A stretch of DNA of 64,000 bases. It comes from Bacteroidales bacterium. GTDB taxonomy: Bacteria > Bacteroidota > Bacteroidia > Bacteroidales > UBA12077. The notes beneath the pieces were generated by a model that saw only the letters and a program-made list of their open reading frames with translations, was not told the origin of the DNA and did no database searches. The stretch is taken from assembly GCA_003446015.1 (NCBI GenBank), contig DMBU01000108.1, forward strand, positions 1 to 64,000, read 5' to 3'. Below are positions 16,190-24,527 of this stretch, in pieces (within the stretch, counting starts at the first letter, position 1; each line of letters starts with the position of its first letter). Position numbers and translations under genes: made by a program.

Positions 16190-17824
16190 TTACATCATTC
16201 CCATTCCGCCACCCATTCCGCCTGCTGGCATTGGAGGCATTTCTTCTTCTTCTTCAACAATTACGCACTCAGTAGTTAAGAACATTCCTGCAATAGAAGC
16301 TGCATTTTCCAATGCAATACGAGCTACTTTTGTAGGGTCAATAACTCCGGATTCATACAAGTTTTCGTATTGATTTGTACGAGCATTGTAGCCGTAATCA
16401 GCTTTTCCTTCTTTTACTTTTTGAACAATAACTGATCCTTCAATACCTGCATTTTCAACAATCTGGCGTAAAGGTTCTTCAATAGCTCTCTTAACGATTG
16501 CTATTCCAGTTGTTTCGTCTTCGTTTTCACCTTTTAATCCTTCTAATACAGCAATAGCACGAATATAACCAACTCCACCTCCAGGAATAATTCCTTCTTC
16601 AACTGCTGCACGAGTAGCACTTAATGCATCGTCAACACGGTCTTTCTTCTCTTTTAATTCCATTTCGCTGGCAGCACCTACATAAATAACTGCTACACCA
16701 CCCGACAATTTAGCTAAACGTTCTTGTAGTTTTTCTTTATCGTAATCAGAAGTTGAAGCTTCAATTTGAGATTTGATTTGATTAACACGTGCATCGATAT
16801 TTTCTTTTGCACCATCTCCATTTACAATTGTAGTATTTTCTTTATCGATAGATATTTTTTCGCAAGTACCTAACATATCAAGAGAAGCCCCTTCTAATGT
16901 TAATCCTTTTTCTTCTGTTATTACAGTTCCTCCAGTAAGTACGGCTATATCTTCCAACATTTCTTTTCTTCTATCACCAAAACCCGGAGCTTTAACAGCG
17001 GCAACTTTTAATGAACCACGAATTTTATTAACCACTAAGGTAGCTAATGCTTCACCTTCGATATCTTCAGCTATAATCATTAAAGGTTTTCCATTTTGTA
17101 CAGAAGCTTCAAGAATAGGCATAAGATCTTTCATTGTAGAGATCTTTTTATCTGTAAGAAGTATGTATGGATGATCCATTACAGCTTCCATTTTATCTGT
17201 ATTTGTAACGAAGTATGGAGAAATATATCCACGATCGAATTGCATACCTTCAACGGTTTTTAATTCATCTTCAGTACCTTTAGCTTCCTCAACAGTTATA
17301 ACTCCTTCTCTTCCTGCTGCTTTCATTGCATTAGCAATTAATTTGCCAATAGAAGAATCGTTATTTGCTGAAATCGTAGCTACTTGTTCTATTTTATCGT
17401 TTGACTCACCAACATCGTGAGACTGTTTTTTCAGGCTTTCTACAACCTTAGTTACAGCTTTATCGATACCACGTTTTAAATCCATTGGATTAGCACCCGC
17501 AGTAACATTTTTAATACCAACATTAATTATTGATTGAGCTAAAACAGTAGCAGTTGTGGTACCATCACCAGCATCATCATTTGTTTTTGATGCTACCTCT
17601 TTTACCATTTGTGCGCCTAAGTTTTCGAATTTATCTTTCAATTCGATTTCTTTTGCAACCGTAACACCATCTTTTGTTACCTGTGGAGCACCAAATTTCT
17701 TTTCAATTACTACATTACGACCCTTTGGGCCTAAAGTAATCTTTACTGCATTTGCTAATTTATCAATTCCTTTTTTCAATTGATCTCTAGCATCAATATC
17801 ATATTTTAATTCTCTAGCTGCCAT
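16190..17824 (-). CDS. groEL: Chaperonin GroEL (60 kDa)
   Basis: At 544 residues this is a normal GroEL, which forms the double-ring cage that folds proteins with GroES and ATP. ATP-site motifs are LGPKGRNV (about 30-37), KDGVTVAKEIEL, and NDDAGDGTTTATVLA (about 82-96); GGGVGYIRA (about 413-421) is the nucleotide-proximal loop, and the protein ends with the Gly-Met-rich tail PAGGMGGGMGMM. It follows groES by 33 nt in the usual order. No CIRCE element is visible upstream of the operon, so heat control probably uses another route. Confidence 0.99.
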   Translation of the reverse strand: MAARELKYDIDARDQLKKGIDKLANAVKITLGPKGRNVVIEKKFGAPQVTKDGVTVAKEIELKDKFENLGAQMVKEVASKTNDDAGDGTTTATVLAQSIINVGIKNVTAGANPMDLKRGIDKAVTKVVESLKKQSHDVGESNDKIEQVATISANNDSSIGKLIANAMKAAGREGVITVEEAKGTEDELKTVEGMQFDRGYISPYFVTNTDKMEAVMDHPYILLTDKKISTMKDLMPILEASVQNGKPLMIIAEDIEGEALATLVVNKIRGSLKVAAVKAPGFGDRRKEMLEDIAVLTGGTVITEEKGLTLEGASLDMLGTCEKISIDKENTTIVNGDGAKENIDARVNQIKSQIEASTSDYDKEKLQERLAKLSGGVAVIYVGAASEMELKEKKDRVDDALSATRAAVEEGIIPGGGVGYIRAIAVLEGLKGENEDETTGIAIVKRAIEEPLRQIVENAGIEGSVIVQKVKEGKADYGYNARTNQYENLYESGVIDPTKVARIALENAASIAGMFLTTECVIVEEEEEMPPMPAGGMGGGMGMM

Positions 17825-17857
17825 TTTCTTTATTTTTTAATGATTTTACTTAACTAA

Positions 17858-18136
17858 TTATTCAACTAATAGAATGTCATCTTCACGCATAATTAAATAA
17901 TCTTTTCCATCGATCTTAATCTCTGTTCCAGAATATTTACCATAAATAACTACATCACCTGCTTTTAATGACATTGGCTCGTCTTTTTTTCCTTCACCAA
18001 CAGCAATCACAGTTCCCTTTTGTGGTTTTTCCTGAGCTGAATCAGGAATAATAATTCCACTTGCAGTTTTTTCTTCAGCCTTATGCGACTCAACTAAAAC
18101 TCGATCTTTTAATGGTCTATACTTAAATTCTGACAT
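17858..18136 (-). CDS. groES: Co-chaperonin GroES (10 kDa)
   Basis: A 92-residue co-chaperonin that caps the GroEL cage. The mobile loop is AEEKTASGIIIPDSAQEKP (about 20-38), the roof region has GEGKKDEP, and VVIYGKYSGTEIKIDGKDYLIMREDDIL is the conserved C-terminal half. It is the first gene of the groES-groEL operon, with a 139-nt upstream gap that also holds the secG terminator. I searched the gap by eye for a CIRCE inverted repeat and did not find one. Confidence 0.99.
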   Translation of the reverse strand: MSEFKYRPLKDRVLVESHKAEEKTASGIIIPDSAQEKPQKGTVIAVGEGKKDEPMSLKAGDVVIYGKYSGTEIKIDGKDYLIMREDDILLVE

Positions 18137-18218
18137 TGTTATAAATATTTAAATTGTTAAACATATTTTTCTTTTCACGAAACCTAGTGATCATAATTTG
18201 TGCCAAAGGTTTTTACAC

Positions 18219-18255
18219 AAAAAAAGTGTCAGCCTTTATGACAGACTGACACTTT
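18219..18255 (-). terminator. Rho-independent terminator after secG
   Basis: A ten-pair stem (AAAGTGTCAG / CTGACACTTT) is followed on the minus strand by TTTTTTT. It ends the regulator-lptE-TPR-secG transcript 21 nt after the secG stop and isolates it from groES. Confidence 0.9.
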
Positions 18256-18275
18256 ATATATTTTAAAACTAAGTT

Positions 18276-18617
18276 CTAATTTTCTTCTGCAGGCTTTTCC
18301 GTTTCAGGAACTGAAGTTGGAAACTGAGGCATTTGAGTAGGATCAACAGCATTATTAACTTGTTGTTCTATTTTTGATTTTTCTTCAATTTCACCACGAG
18401 GTATTGTCATTGTGGCAACTACGCTTAGAACAACTAAACTAACAGCTAATGTCCATGTAGCTTTTTCGAGAAAATCTGCTGTTTTTCTAACACCCATAAC
18501 CTGATTTGAGCCTGAAAAATTAGATGCTAACCCGCCTCCCTTTGAGTTCTGAACCAACACAATTAAAGTTAGTAATATACTCGCAATAATGATTAATACT
18601 GAAACTAATACGTACAT
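18276..18617 (-). CDS. secG: Preprotein translocase subunit SecG
   Basis: A 113-residue inner-membrane protein with two hydrophobic segments (about 1-22 and 52-72) around the signature loop QNSKGGGLASNFSGSNQ and KTADFLEKATW. SecG assists SecYE and SecA in protein export. The C-terminal 35 residues are a charged/proline-rich tail usual for Bacteroidota members. It is the last gene of a tight operon (gap of 11 nt to the TPR gene). Confidence 0.95.
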   Translation of the reverse strand: MYVLVSVLIIIASILLTLIVLVQNSKGGGLASNFSGSNQVMGVRKTADFLEKATWTLAVSLVVLSVVATMTIPRGEIEEKSKIEQQVNNAVDPTQMPQFPTSVPETEKPAEEN

Positions 18618-18628
18618 ATCAAAGTATT

Positions 18629-19627
18629 TTATTGTTTGTTAATTTTTTCTTCAAGTATTTTAATTTGACTGGCAAAGTAAGCACTTTTTTCCGGATATTT
18701 CAAACTTAATTTTTCATAAGATTGAATTGCTTTTTCAAATAAACCTTGTTTGATATAAACCTTAACTAAAGTTTCGGATAGAAGGTTGCTATCTTCCTTA
18801 GCGCTTTCTTCCGATATATCAACATTTTCCTCATTTGTTTCTTTTGGTTTTATCCTCGGATTTTGCTGTATAAACTGAGATATTAAATCATTATCTTTTT
18901 TTAAAATTTCATGATCGGCGTAATTATTAATATCAAAGTATTCCGAAGATTTTTGCTTTTCATCGGACCATTTATTTTCGATACTTTCAGATTCGATTAA
19001 TTCAAATGATTCTTTATCATCCTCTGCAATTTCTGATCTTTCAATCTTTTTAGCTGATTCAGCTTCGTCAATATCCAGGATATCCCGTTTCTTTTTTAAT
19101 TTACTGTTATCATCAGGGTCAGCATCAATTGTAATGATATTGTTTTTCCCTTCGCGTTCTTCCTCAATAAAATAAATCTCAGAGTGATATTTCAATTTAT
19201 CATTTTCTTTCACAGCTGAAAATTCTAGTTGACTGGAAATGGTTTCTGAAATATTTTCACCCATTCCTTCAAAACTATCGTTTATTTTTCGACGAACATT
19301 TTTATGTTTTAATAATTGGGGATTGGGAATAAAATCATCCGTTTTTTGATCAGCAGTAATAACTTTTTCAGTTTCTTTATCAGTTATCAGCTCAAATTCT
19401 GTGTTTAAAAATTTAAATAGCAAGTCCCGATCCGAAATATTTGCTGATAATTTTGAAAGTTCCTGATTGAAATTATCACTATTTTGGACTTTTAACGCTT
19501 TCAAATATAAGCTGTGAGCTGTTTGAAAGTATGGATAATCCCATCTCAGTTTTTTCAACTCTGCCAGATTCGCTTTTTCAAGCAAACCGGGGTTTTCAAT
19601 ATATTTTATAATATCTGACTCTGTCAT
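18629..19627 (-). CDS. TPR-containing protein of unknown function
   Basis: A 332-residue protein with no signal peptide. The first 70 residues are helical (YFQTAHSLYLKALK), the middle (about 90-260) is highly charged and probably disordered, and the C-terminus carries one recognisable tetratricopeptide unit (ETLVKVYIKQGLFEKAIQSY..., about 282-320). It is likely a cytoplasmic adaptor; no enzymatic motif is visible. It lies between lptE and secG with gaps of 6 and 11 nt, so co-expression with envelope biogenesis genes is expected. I recall this arrangement from other Bacteroidota, but function is not known to me. Confidence 0.7.
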   Translation of the reverse strand: MTESDIIKYIENPGLLEKANLAELKKLRWDYPYFQTAHSLYLKALKVQNSDNFNQELSKLSANISDRDLLFKFLNTEFELITDKETEKVITADQKTDDFIPNPQLLKHKNVRRKINDSFEGMGENISETISSQLEFSAVKENDKLKYHSEIYFIEEEREGKNNIITIDADPDDNSKLKKKRDILDIDEAESAKKIERSEIAEDDKESFELIESESIENKWSDEKQKSSEYFDINNYADHEILKKDNDLISQFIQQNPRIKPKETNEENVDISEESAKEDSNLLSETLVKVYIKQGLFEKAIQSYEKLSLKYPEKSAYFASQIKILEEKINKQ

Positions 19628-19633
19628 TAAATA

Positions 19634-20137
19634 TTACCAGTTTACAACTGATTTATTAAAAATATCTTCAATCAATTTTTCCACAATTTCCTCAACTTTT
19701 TCTTGCTCAACAGCAGACAAATCCAAATCACTGTCGTAATCGGCAAACTGTGTAAAGTTAGTGTCGAAATTATATTCGGGTTCTATTTCATTGGTAAATT
19801 TCACATGTACAGTAATGGAAAGCCTGTTTTGAGATGCAGTTTCATCCCCGGTAATTGCCATTGGCTTAACTTCATAATTTGTTATTTCGCCTTCAAAATT
19901 CAGGTGCCCGGCATCATTTACTACCATAAGACTAGTTTGTGATTTAAATTTATCTTTAAGTTCATCTGTAAAATATTGTTCCAGATTGGCCAATCCTAAA
20001 GGTGCCCGGTTCACAAAATACTGAACAGAGATCGTTTTTACATCAGGTGCAATAGATGCTCCTGTTAATGAATATTTGATTGTACAAGCCTGATTTATAA
20101 ACGCAAATAATAAAATGAACAGTGCTAATTTTCTCAT
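19634..20137 (-). CDS. lptE: LptE-like LPS-assembly lipoprotein
   Basis: A 167-residue lipoprotein with lipobox INQAC (Cys18). LptE plugs the LptD barrel in the outer membrane and helps place lipopolysaccharide on the surface. The sequence shows the alpha-beta-beta pattern of Bacteroidota LptE (YSLTGASIAPDVKTISVQYF, NRAPLGLANLEQYFTDELKDKF, then FEGEITNYEVKPMA). It follows the sigma-54 activator by only 3 nt, and kdsB (core sugar activation) is divergent just beyond that, so the neighbourhood is LPS-related. Confidence 0.85.
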   Translation of the reverse strand: MRKLALFILLFAFINQACTIKYSLTGASIAPDVKTISVQYFVNRAPLGLANLEQYFTDELKDKFKSQTSLMVVNDAGHLNFEGEITNYEVKPMAITGDETASQNRLSITVHVKFTNEIEPEYNFDTNFTQFADYDSDLDLSAVEQEKVEEIVEKLIEDIFNKSVVNW

Positions 20138-20140
20138 AAT

Positions 20141-21370
20141 CTAATCTATGTTGTATTCCTTAATTTTTCTATAAAGTGTTCTTTCAGATATTCCTAAATC
20201 CTGTGATGCATATTTCCTTTTACCATTATGCTTCTCAAGGGCCTTTTTTATCAGTTCAATTTCTTTATCCTCCAGCGAAAGAGATTCTTCAATAAACTCC
20301 TCAGTGTCTTCAATATCGGAATCATCAACCTGATTTACTGAAGATTGATGTACCCCTGAAGGATTAATGATGGATGAAGAAGCCTGATTTATATTATGGA
20401 TTAAGCGATCGGCATTTTCAATATGATCCATACTAACTCCTTTATCGATAATTTCGTGAACCAGCTTTTTAAGATTGTTTAAATCGCCCTTCATATCGAA
20501 TAAAAACTTGTATAAAATCTCGCGTTCAGTTGCAAAAGTTTTTTCATCAACTAAATCATTTTTATATAAAGCAGGTAATTTATTTGGATAATAATTGGGT
20601 AAATATTTCTTTAAGACTTCGGCATTAATTATTCTGTTCTCTTCGATAACCGACAACTGCTCAGTAATATTTTTTAATTGCCGGACATTACCGGGCCACT
20701 CGTATTTTGCAAGAATTTGTTGAGCTTCATCATCCAGACTGATCGGAGGCATTCTGTAACGTTCAGCAAAATCGGTAGCAAATTTTCTAAATAACAAATA
20801 AATATCACCCCCTCGCTCTTTTAAAGGAGGAATAATAATTGGGACCGTATTTAAGCGGTAATATAAATCTTCTCTGAAGCGATTTTCTTCAATGGCTTTT
20901 ACTAAATCGATATTTGTAGCCGCAATAAGCCTAACATTTGTTTTTTGAGGTTTTGATGAACCAACCCGAAGAAACTCCCCGGATTCCAGTACACGCAGAA
21001 GTCTAACTTGTGTAGACATTGGAAGTTCTGCAACCTCATCCAGAAAAATCGTTCCTTCATCTGCAACTTCAAAATAACCCTGACGGCTATCATGAGCTCC
21101 GGTAAAAGAGCCTTTCTCGTGACCAAAAAGTTCTGAATCAATAGTTCCTTCTGGTATTGCACCGCAGTTTACAGGAATATATTTACCATGTTTTCTGGAG
21201 CTGAAATTATGTATGATCTGGGGAAAAACTTCTTTACCTGTACCGCTTTCACCTGTAATAAGAACAGACAGATCTGTTGGTGCAACTTGTGCAGCAACAT
21301 CAATAGCGCGGTTTAAACCAAACGAATTACCTATAATTCCAAATCGTTGTTTAATTTTCTGAATGTCCAT
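20141..21370 (-). CDS. Sigma-54-dependent transcriptional activator, no receiver domain
   Basis: A 409-residue enhancer-binding protein. The AAA+ domain begins almost at the N-terminus: Walker A GESGTGKE (40-47), the sigma-54-contact loop GSFTGA (about 103), Walker B GTIFLDE, and the sensor region LIAATN. There is no response-regulator receiver or GAF domain ahead of it, so activity must be set by concentration, a partner or the region at about 270-360. A Fis-type helix-turn-helix ends the protein (KRKYASQDLGISERTLYRKI). It drives sigma-54 promoters. It heads the operon with lptE, the TPR gene and secG, with kdsB divergent. Confidence 0.92.
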   Translation of the reverse strand: MDIQKIKQRFGIIGNSFGLNRAIDVAAQVAPTDLSVLITGESGTGKEVFPQIIHNFSSRKHGKYIPVNCGAIPEGTIDSELFGHEKGSFTGAHDSRQGYFEVADEGTIFLDEVAELPMSTQVRLLRVLESGEFLRVGSSKPQKTNVRLIAATNIDLVKAIEENRFREDLYYRLNTVPIIIPPLKERGGDIYLLFRKFATDFAERYRMPPISLDDEAQQILAKYEWPGNVRQLKNITEQLSVIEENRIINAEVLKKYLPNYYPNKLPALYKNDLVDEKTFATEREILYKFLFDMKGDLNNLKKLVHEIIDKGVSMDHIENADRLIHNINQASSSIINPSGVHQSSVNQVDDSDIEDTEEFIEESLSLEDKEIELIKKALEKHNGKRKYASQDLGISERTLYRKIKEYNID

Positions 21371-21404
21371 TGAAATTAATTTTTAATTGCCTTTTTTAAT
21401 ATGA

Positions 21405-21412
21405 CAAAATTA
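21405..21412 (-). promoter_or_regulatory. Candidate -7 box (TAATTTTG) for the regulator-lptE-secG operon
   Basis: TAATTTTG on the minus strand matches TAnnTTTG about 35 nt before the ATG. No good -33 box is visible at the right distance, so confidence is low. Confidence 0.3.
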
Positions 21413-21547
21413 CAATTTTAAATTTGTAATCTTATTTTTTTAACAAGATTTAAGAAATATTAGCTGTCATTAAGGCAGCCTTTAGTTTTGAGTTTCAAGT
21501 TTAGAGTTTAGAGTTAAAATTTAACCTTTTCATTAAGGATTAAATTG

Positions 21548-21555
21548 TAAATTTG
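21548..21555 (+). promoter_or_regulatory. Candidate -7 box (TAAATTTG) for kdsB
   Basis: TAAATTTG fits TAnnTTTG and lies 22 nt before the kdsB ATG. The -33 region is AT-rich without a clear TTTG. Confidence 0.35.
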
Positions 21556-21577
21556 TGATTATTAAAATTATTCAAAT

Positions 21578-22318
21578 ATGGATTTTATAGGTATTATTCC
21601 TGCTCGTTTTGCTTCAACCCGTTTTCCGGGCAAACCCTTAGTTGATATTCATGGTAAATCAATGATTGAGCGGGTTTATGAGCAAGCTAAAAAGGCTTTA
21701 GAATATGTTTATGTTGCAACCGATGATGAAAAAATTGCCGCTGAAGTTCAGCGTTTTGGAGGTTGTGTTGTGATGACATCCGAAAAACATCAAAGCGGAA
21801 CCGATAGACTTGCCGAAGCCATTGACATTATAAGAAAAGAAACGAAAGAAAATTTTGATGTTGTTATCAATATTCAGGGAGATGAGCCATTTATTCAACC
21901 CAAGCAAATTGAAGAAATAAAGTCTTGTTTTGATAATCCCTTAACTAAAATTGCAACTCTGGTAAAAAAGATTGAGAATAACGAAGATGTTTTCGATATT
22001 AATAAGCCCAAAGTTATTTTTAATAAAAAAATGCAGGCTATTTACTTTAGTCGTTCACCTATTCCTTTTTTAAGAGGAATTGAAAAAGAGCAATGGCATT
22101 TAAAACATGATTTCTACAAACATATTGGAATGTATGCTTATAAAATAAAGACCTTAAACGAATTAACGGAACTGGAACAATCGCCGCTTGAACTTGCCGA
22201 ATCGTTAGAGCAATTGCGCTGGATCGAAAATGGCTATGCTATTTATGTAGCTATTACGAAATTTGATAGTTTTGGAGTAGATACACCAGAAGATTTGGAA
22301 AAAATTTTAAAGAAATAG
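21578..22318 (+). CDS. kdsB: 3-deoxy-manno-octulosonate cytidylyltransferase (CMP-Kdo synthetase)
   Basis: A 246-residue cytoplasmic enzyme that joins CTP and Kdo to give CMP-Kdo, the donor for the LPS inner core. The nucleotide-binding start IIPARFASTRFPGKPL (5-20), YVATDDEKI, MTSEKHQSGTDRLAEA and NIQGDEPFI are all conserved, as is YFSRSPIPF. Length is exactly typical. It is divergent from the sigma-54 activator/lptE operon (207-nt gap), consistent with an LPS-assembly neighbourhood. It is followed by a cluster of palindromic repeats. Confidence 0.98.
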   Translation: MDFIGIIPARFASTRFPGKPLVDIHGKSMIERVYEQAKKALEYVYVATDDEKIAAEVQRFGGCVVMTSEKHQSGTDRLAEAIDIIRKETKENFDVVINIQGDEPFIQPKQIEEIKSCFDNPLTKIATLVKKIENNEDVFDINKPKVIFNKKMQAIYFSRSPIPFLRGIEKEQWHLKHDFYKHIGMYAYKIKTLNELTELEQSPLELAESLEQLRWIENGYAIYVAITKFDSFGVDTPEDLEKILKK

Positions 22319-22326
22319 TGTTTATT

Positions 22327-22757
22327 GGGCATTCCTGCCCGATGATTTAGATTATTTTTATATTAAACAAACTAGAAAGTAACTTATAAGTCTCAACGGG
22401 TAAGAATACCCGTTGTACTTGTTGTAAATCTAAAACAAATAGGTTCTATCAAAGGACAGGCCTGTCTTCGACAGGTAAAAATGTGCATTGTACTGCTGTA
22501 CATCAGGCATTCTTGCCTGATGAAAAAGTATTCAGCGTTAACACAAAAGAAGATGTAGTATACTGTTATTTATTACATTGAAAGTGGTTGCAACGGACAG
22601 GAATGTCCGTTGTACAAAAAAACAATGGTTGCAACGGACAAGAATGTCCGTTGTACTTGGTACATCAGGCATTCTTGCCTGATGATTTTCTTGAGCATCT
22701 ATGTTCGTATTTGAAATTCAACTGTTATTTTTCAACGCACAGGAATGTGCGTTGTAC
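22327..22757. repeat. Array of REP-like palindromes (BIME-like pairs)
   Basis: This region holds all non-coding space between kdsB and the next terminator. Seven clear units share a hairpin with loop AGGAAT or AAGAAT and a variable, self-complementary stem: plus orientation at 22394-22418, 22591-22615, 22632-22656 and 22733-22757 (form CAACGGACAGGAATGTCCGTTGTAC shortened by family variation), minus orientation at 22327-22340, 22501-22523 and 22663-22685. A degenerate eighth lies at about 22455-22492. Intact units end in GTAC just beyond the stem. Two convergent pairs join as GTAC-N3/4-GTAC (near 22489-22500 and 22653-22664), the arrangement of BIMEs. No transposase gene is present here. Confidence 0.8.
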
Positions 22758-22768
22758 TGGCACATAAA

Positions 22769-22806
22769 AAAACATCCGATGTTTTTGAGGCATCGGATGT
22801 TTTTTA
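22769..22806. terminator. Strong bidirectional terminator
   Basis: An 11-pair perfect stem (AACATCCGATG / CATCGGATGTT) with A runs on one side and T runs on the other. It serves the minus-strand DUF5689 gene (stop at 22829) and can also stop plus-strand transcripts from kdsB. Confidence 0.9.
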
Positions 22807-22828
22807 TTAATTATTTATAAAAGGCTAT

Positions 22829-24502
22829 TTATTTTGCACTTTCTTTTAATAGTACATTTCCTACTTCCCAAGTTGCAGCACCACCTGTTGTACTTACATA
22901 TTTGAATGCAATAAAGAAATTTGCTTCGCCATCATAAGTTGATAAATCAATATCACCAGAAGCAGCAAAATCCCAAGAGTTTCCAGCAGGGCGCGAGAAT
23001 CCTGTTAAAGGAGTCCATGTTCCCTGACCTGTTGGATTGCTTGTTCCATCATAATCTGTTGAAACTAAAACCTGCGCATCATTGTATGATGTTAAAAAGT
23101 TAATCGCTTCACGAAGAACCATTGTTACGTTTGCTTTTCCAGTTAAATCAATTTTTGGAGAAACTAACCAGTCTTCATTAGCCTTGTTTGAACCAGCATA
23201 ACCGCTCATTTTTGCACAACCATTATCATAAGTTGCATATACCCATAATTCAGCACCTGTAATACTAAATGCGTTAAACCCACTAATATCCGCTGCAAAA
23301 TCTTCTTCATAAAAACCTGTCTCAGGAATAATGCCAGTTCCATCCATCCAGTAACCTGTTACTGATTTTAATCCAGGGGCGCTAAAATATGATTCTAAAC
23401 TTCCTAAAAGTTTTACTTGTTTACCTAAGTTTCCAACATTATCTACTAAGTTTAACGGATTTCGAATATCACCAGCAGGTAGTTGAACGATTAAACAATT
23501 TGCAATATCAGTTTCTGCTGCACTGGCAGCAATAATCATATTTGAGTTTGTTACAAATGGAGCAGTAAATGAAGCTACATAAGTTGCTGTATTTGTTTCA
23601 TATACACCCACAATATAACCTTCAACCCAAACACCTGATTGACCTTGGTTAGATATACCTAAAACTACATCGAAAGGGTCATCAAATGTTCCGATACCAG
23701 AACCAGTTCCTCCGCCGCCGGTGTTAGTATCAAATCTTTCATTTGTCATTTCAACTTCGCTTAATTTTCTAATGTAAAGTTGCATATCATTATTGTACTG
23801 CCCTACAATAGCAACAATTGAACCACTGCCATTTGGTACATTTGAACTTGCAAAAGTTGAATAACCGCTGGTTCTTACAATAATTTGATTATCAGAAGTA
23901 TCTTGCAACATTCTATTTTCAGTTGCTAAAGTTTCTGAATTTGCAAATGTATTTGCTGTATCAGAGTCAATAAACTGAATGTTAGAAATCTTAACTAATC
24001 TTCCTTGCCAATATGATTTATTTGCTACTATTTCTTCTATAGTTGCATCTTCGGGAACTCTTTTATTATTTCTTCCCTGTTTAATCAAGTTATCATCAAC
24101 ATTAATACCAGCGCCAGTTACAGAGTTTATCTGGAAAAGCTCACTATATTTCATTACAATAAGATCTTTCAGATATATCCTGACAGAATCGCCAATATAA
24201 ACTCCACCAGAAACATCCTGATAACAAGCTATTGCAGCTGTAGCATCCTGAATAAAAAATGTACGGTAACTGTTATCTGTTTCATTATCCATAGTAACAG
24301 TTGCATAAACGGAAGCATCTTCTTCAAATAAATAAGTTCCTGCAGTCAAAAAAGCTTTAACTTGAGCAATTGTATACACATCACCAATAGGAATCTGAGG
24401 AACTACAGGTTTGTCGTAATCATCGTCTACACATGCAAACGAGATAGCAACTAATGCAAGCATTAATGCCATAACTTGTGAAAATCTACTAAATTTTTTC
24501 AT
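22829..24502 (-). CDS. DUF5689-type surface lipoprotein
   Basis: A 557-residue lipoprotein with lipobox SFAC (Cys24), followed by VDDD, an acid-rich tail of the type that sends Bacteroidota lipoproteins to the cell surface. About 40-250 resembles DUF5689 (OB-like fold: DASVYATVTMD, YRTFFIQDATAAI), about 268-370 resembles the related DUF6359 type (GTFDDPFDVV, VWVEGYIVG), and about 395-555 looks like a choice-of-anchor-J jelly roll (YEEDFAADISGF, DWLVSPKIDLTG). OB-like modules of this kind occur next to or fused with extracellular nucleases. It is 25 nt downstream of a TonB receptor and near a divergent secreted EEP-fold enzyme, suggesting ligand capture for that receptor. Ligand is not known. 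Confidence 0.8.
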   Translation of the reverse strand: MKKFSRFSQVMALMLALVAISFACVDDDYDKPVVPQIPIGDVYTIAQVKAFLTAGTYLFEEDASVYATVTMDNETDNSYRTFFIQDATAAIACYQDVSGGVYIGDSVRIYLKDLIVMKYSELFQINSVTGAGINVDDNLIKQGRNNKRVPEDATIEEIVANKSYWQGRLVKISNIQFIDSDTANTFANSETLATENRMLQDTSDNQIIVRTSGYSTFASSNVPNGSGSIVAIVGQYNNDMQLYIRKLSEVEMTNERFDTNTGGGGTGSGIGTFDDPFDVVLGISNQGQSGVWVEGYIVGVYETNTATYVASFTAPFVTNSNMIIAASAAETDIANCLIVQLPAGDIRNPLNLVDNVGNLGKQVKLLGSLESYFSAPGLKSVTGYWMDGTGIIPETGFYEEDFAADISGFNAFSITGAELWVYATYDNGCAKMSGYAGSNKANEDWLVSPKIDLTGKANVTMVLREAINFLTSYNDAQVLVSTDYDGTSNPTGQGTWTPLTGFSRPAGNSWDFAASGDIDLSTYDGEANFFIAFKYVSTTGGAATWEVGNVLLKESAK

Positions 24503-24527
24503 GATATTTATTTTTTATTTTTTCTAA

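Noticed and set aside
18137..18218. CIRCE operator upstream of groES
   Set aside because: No 9-nt inverted repeat of the CIRCE type is present.
22327..22757. CRISPR array
   Set aside because: Units occur in both orientations, at uneven spacing, with stem sequence changing; this is REP-like, not CRISPR.
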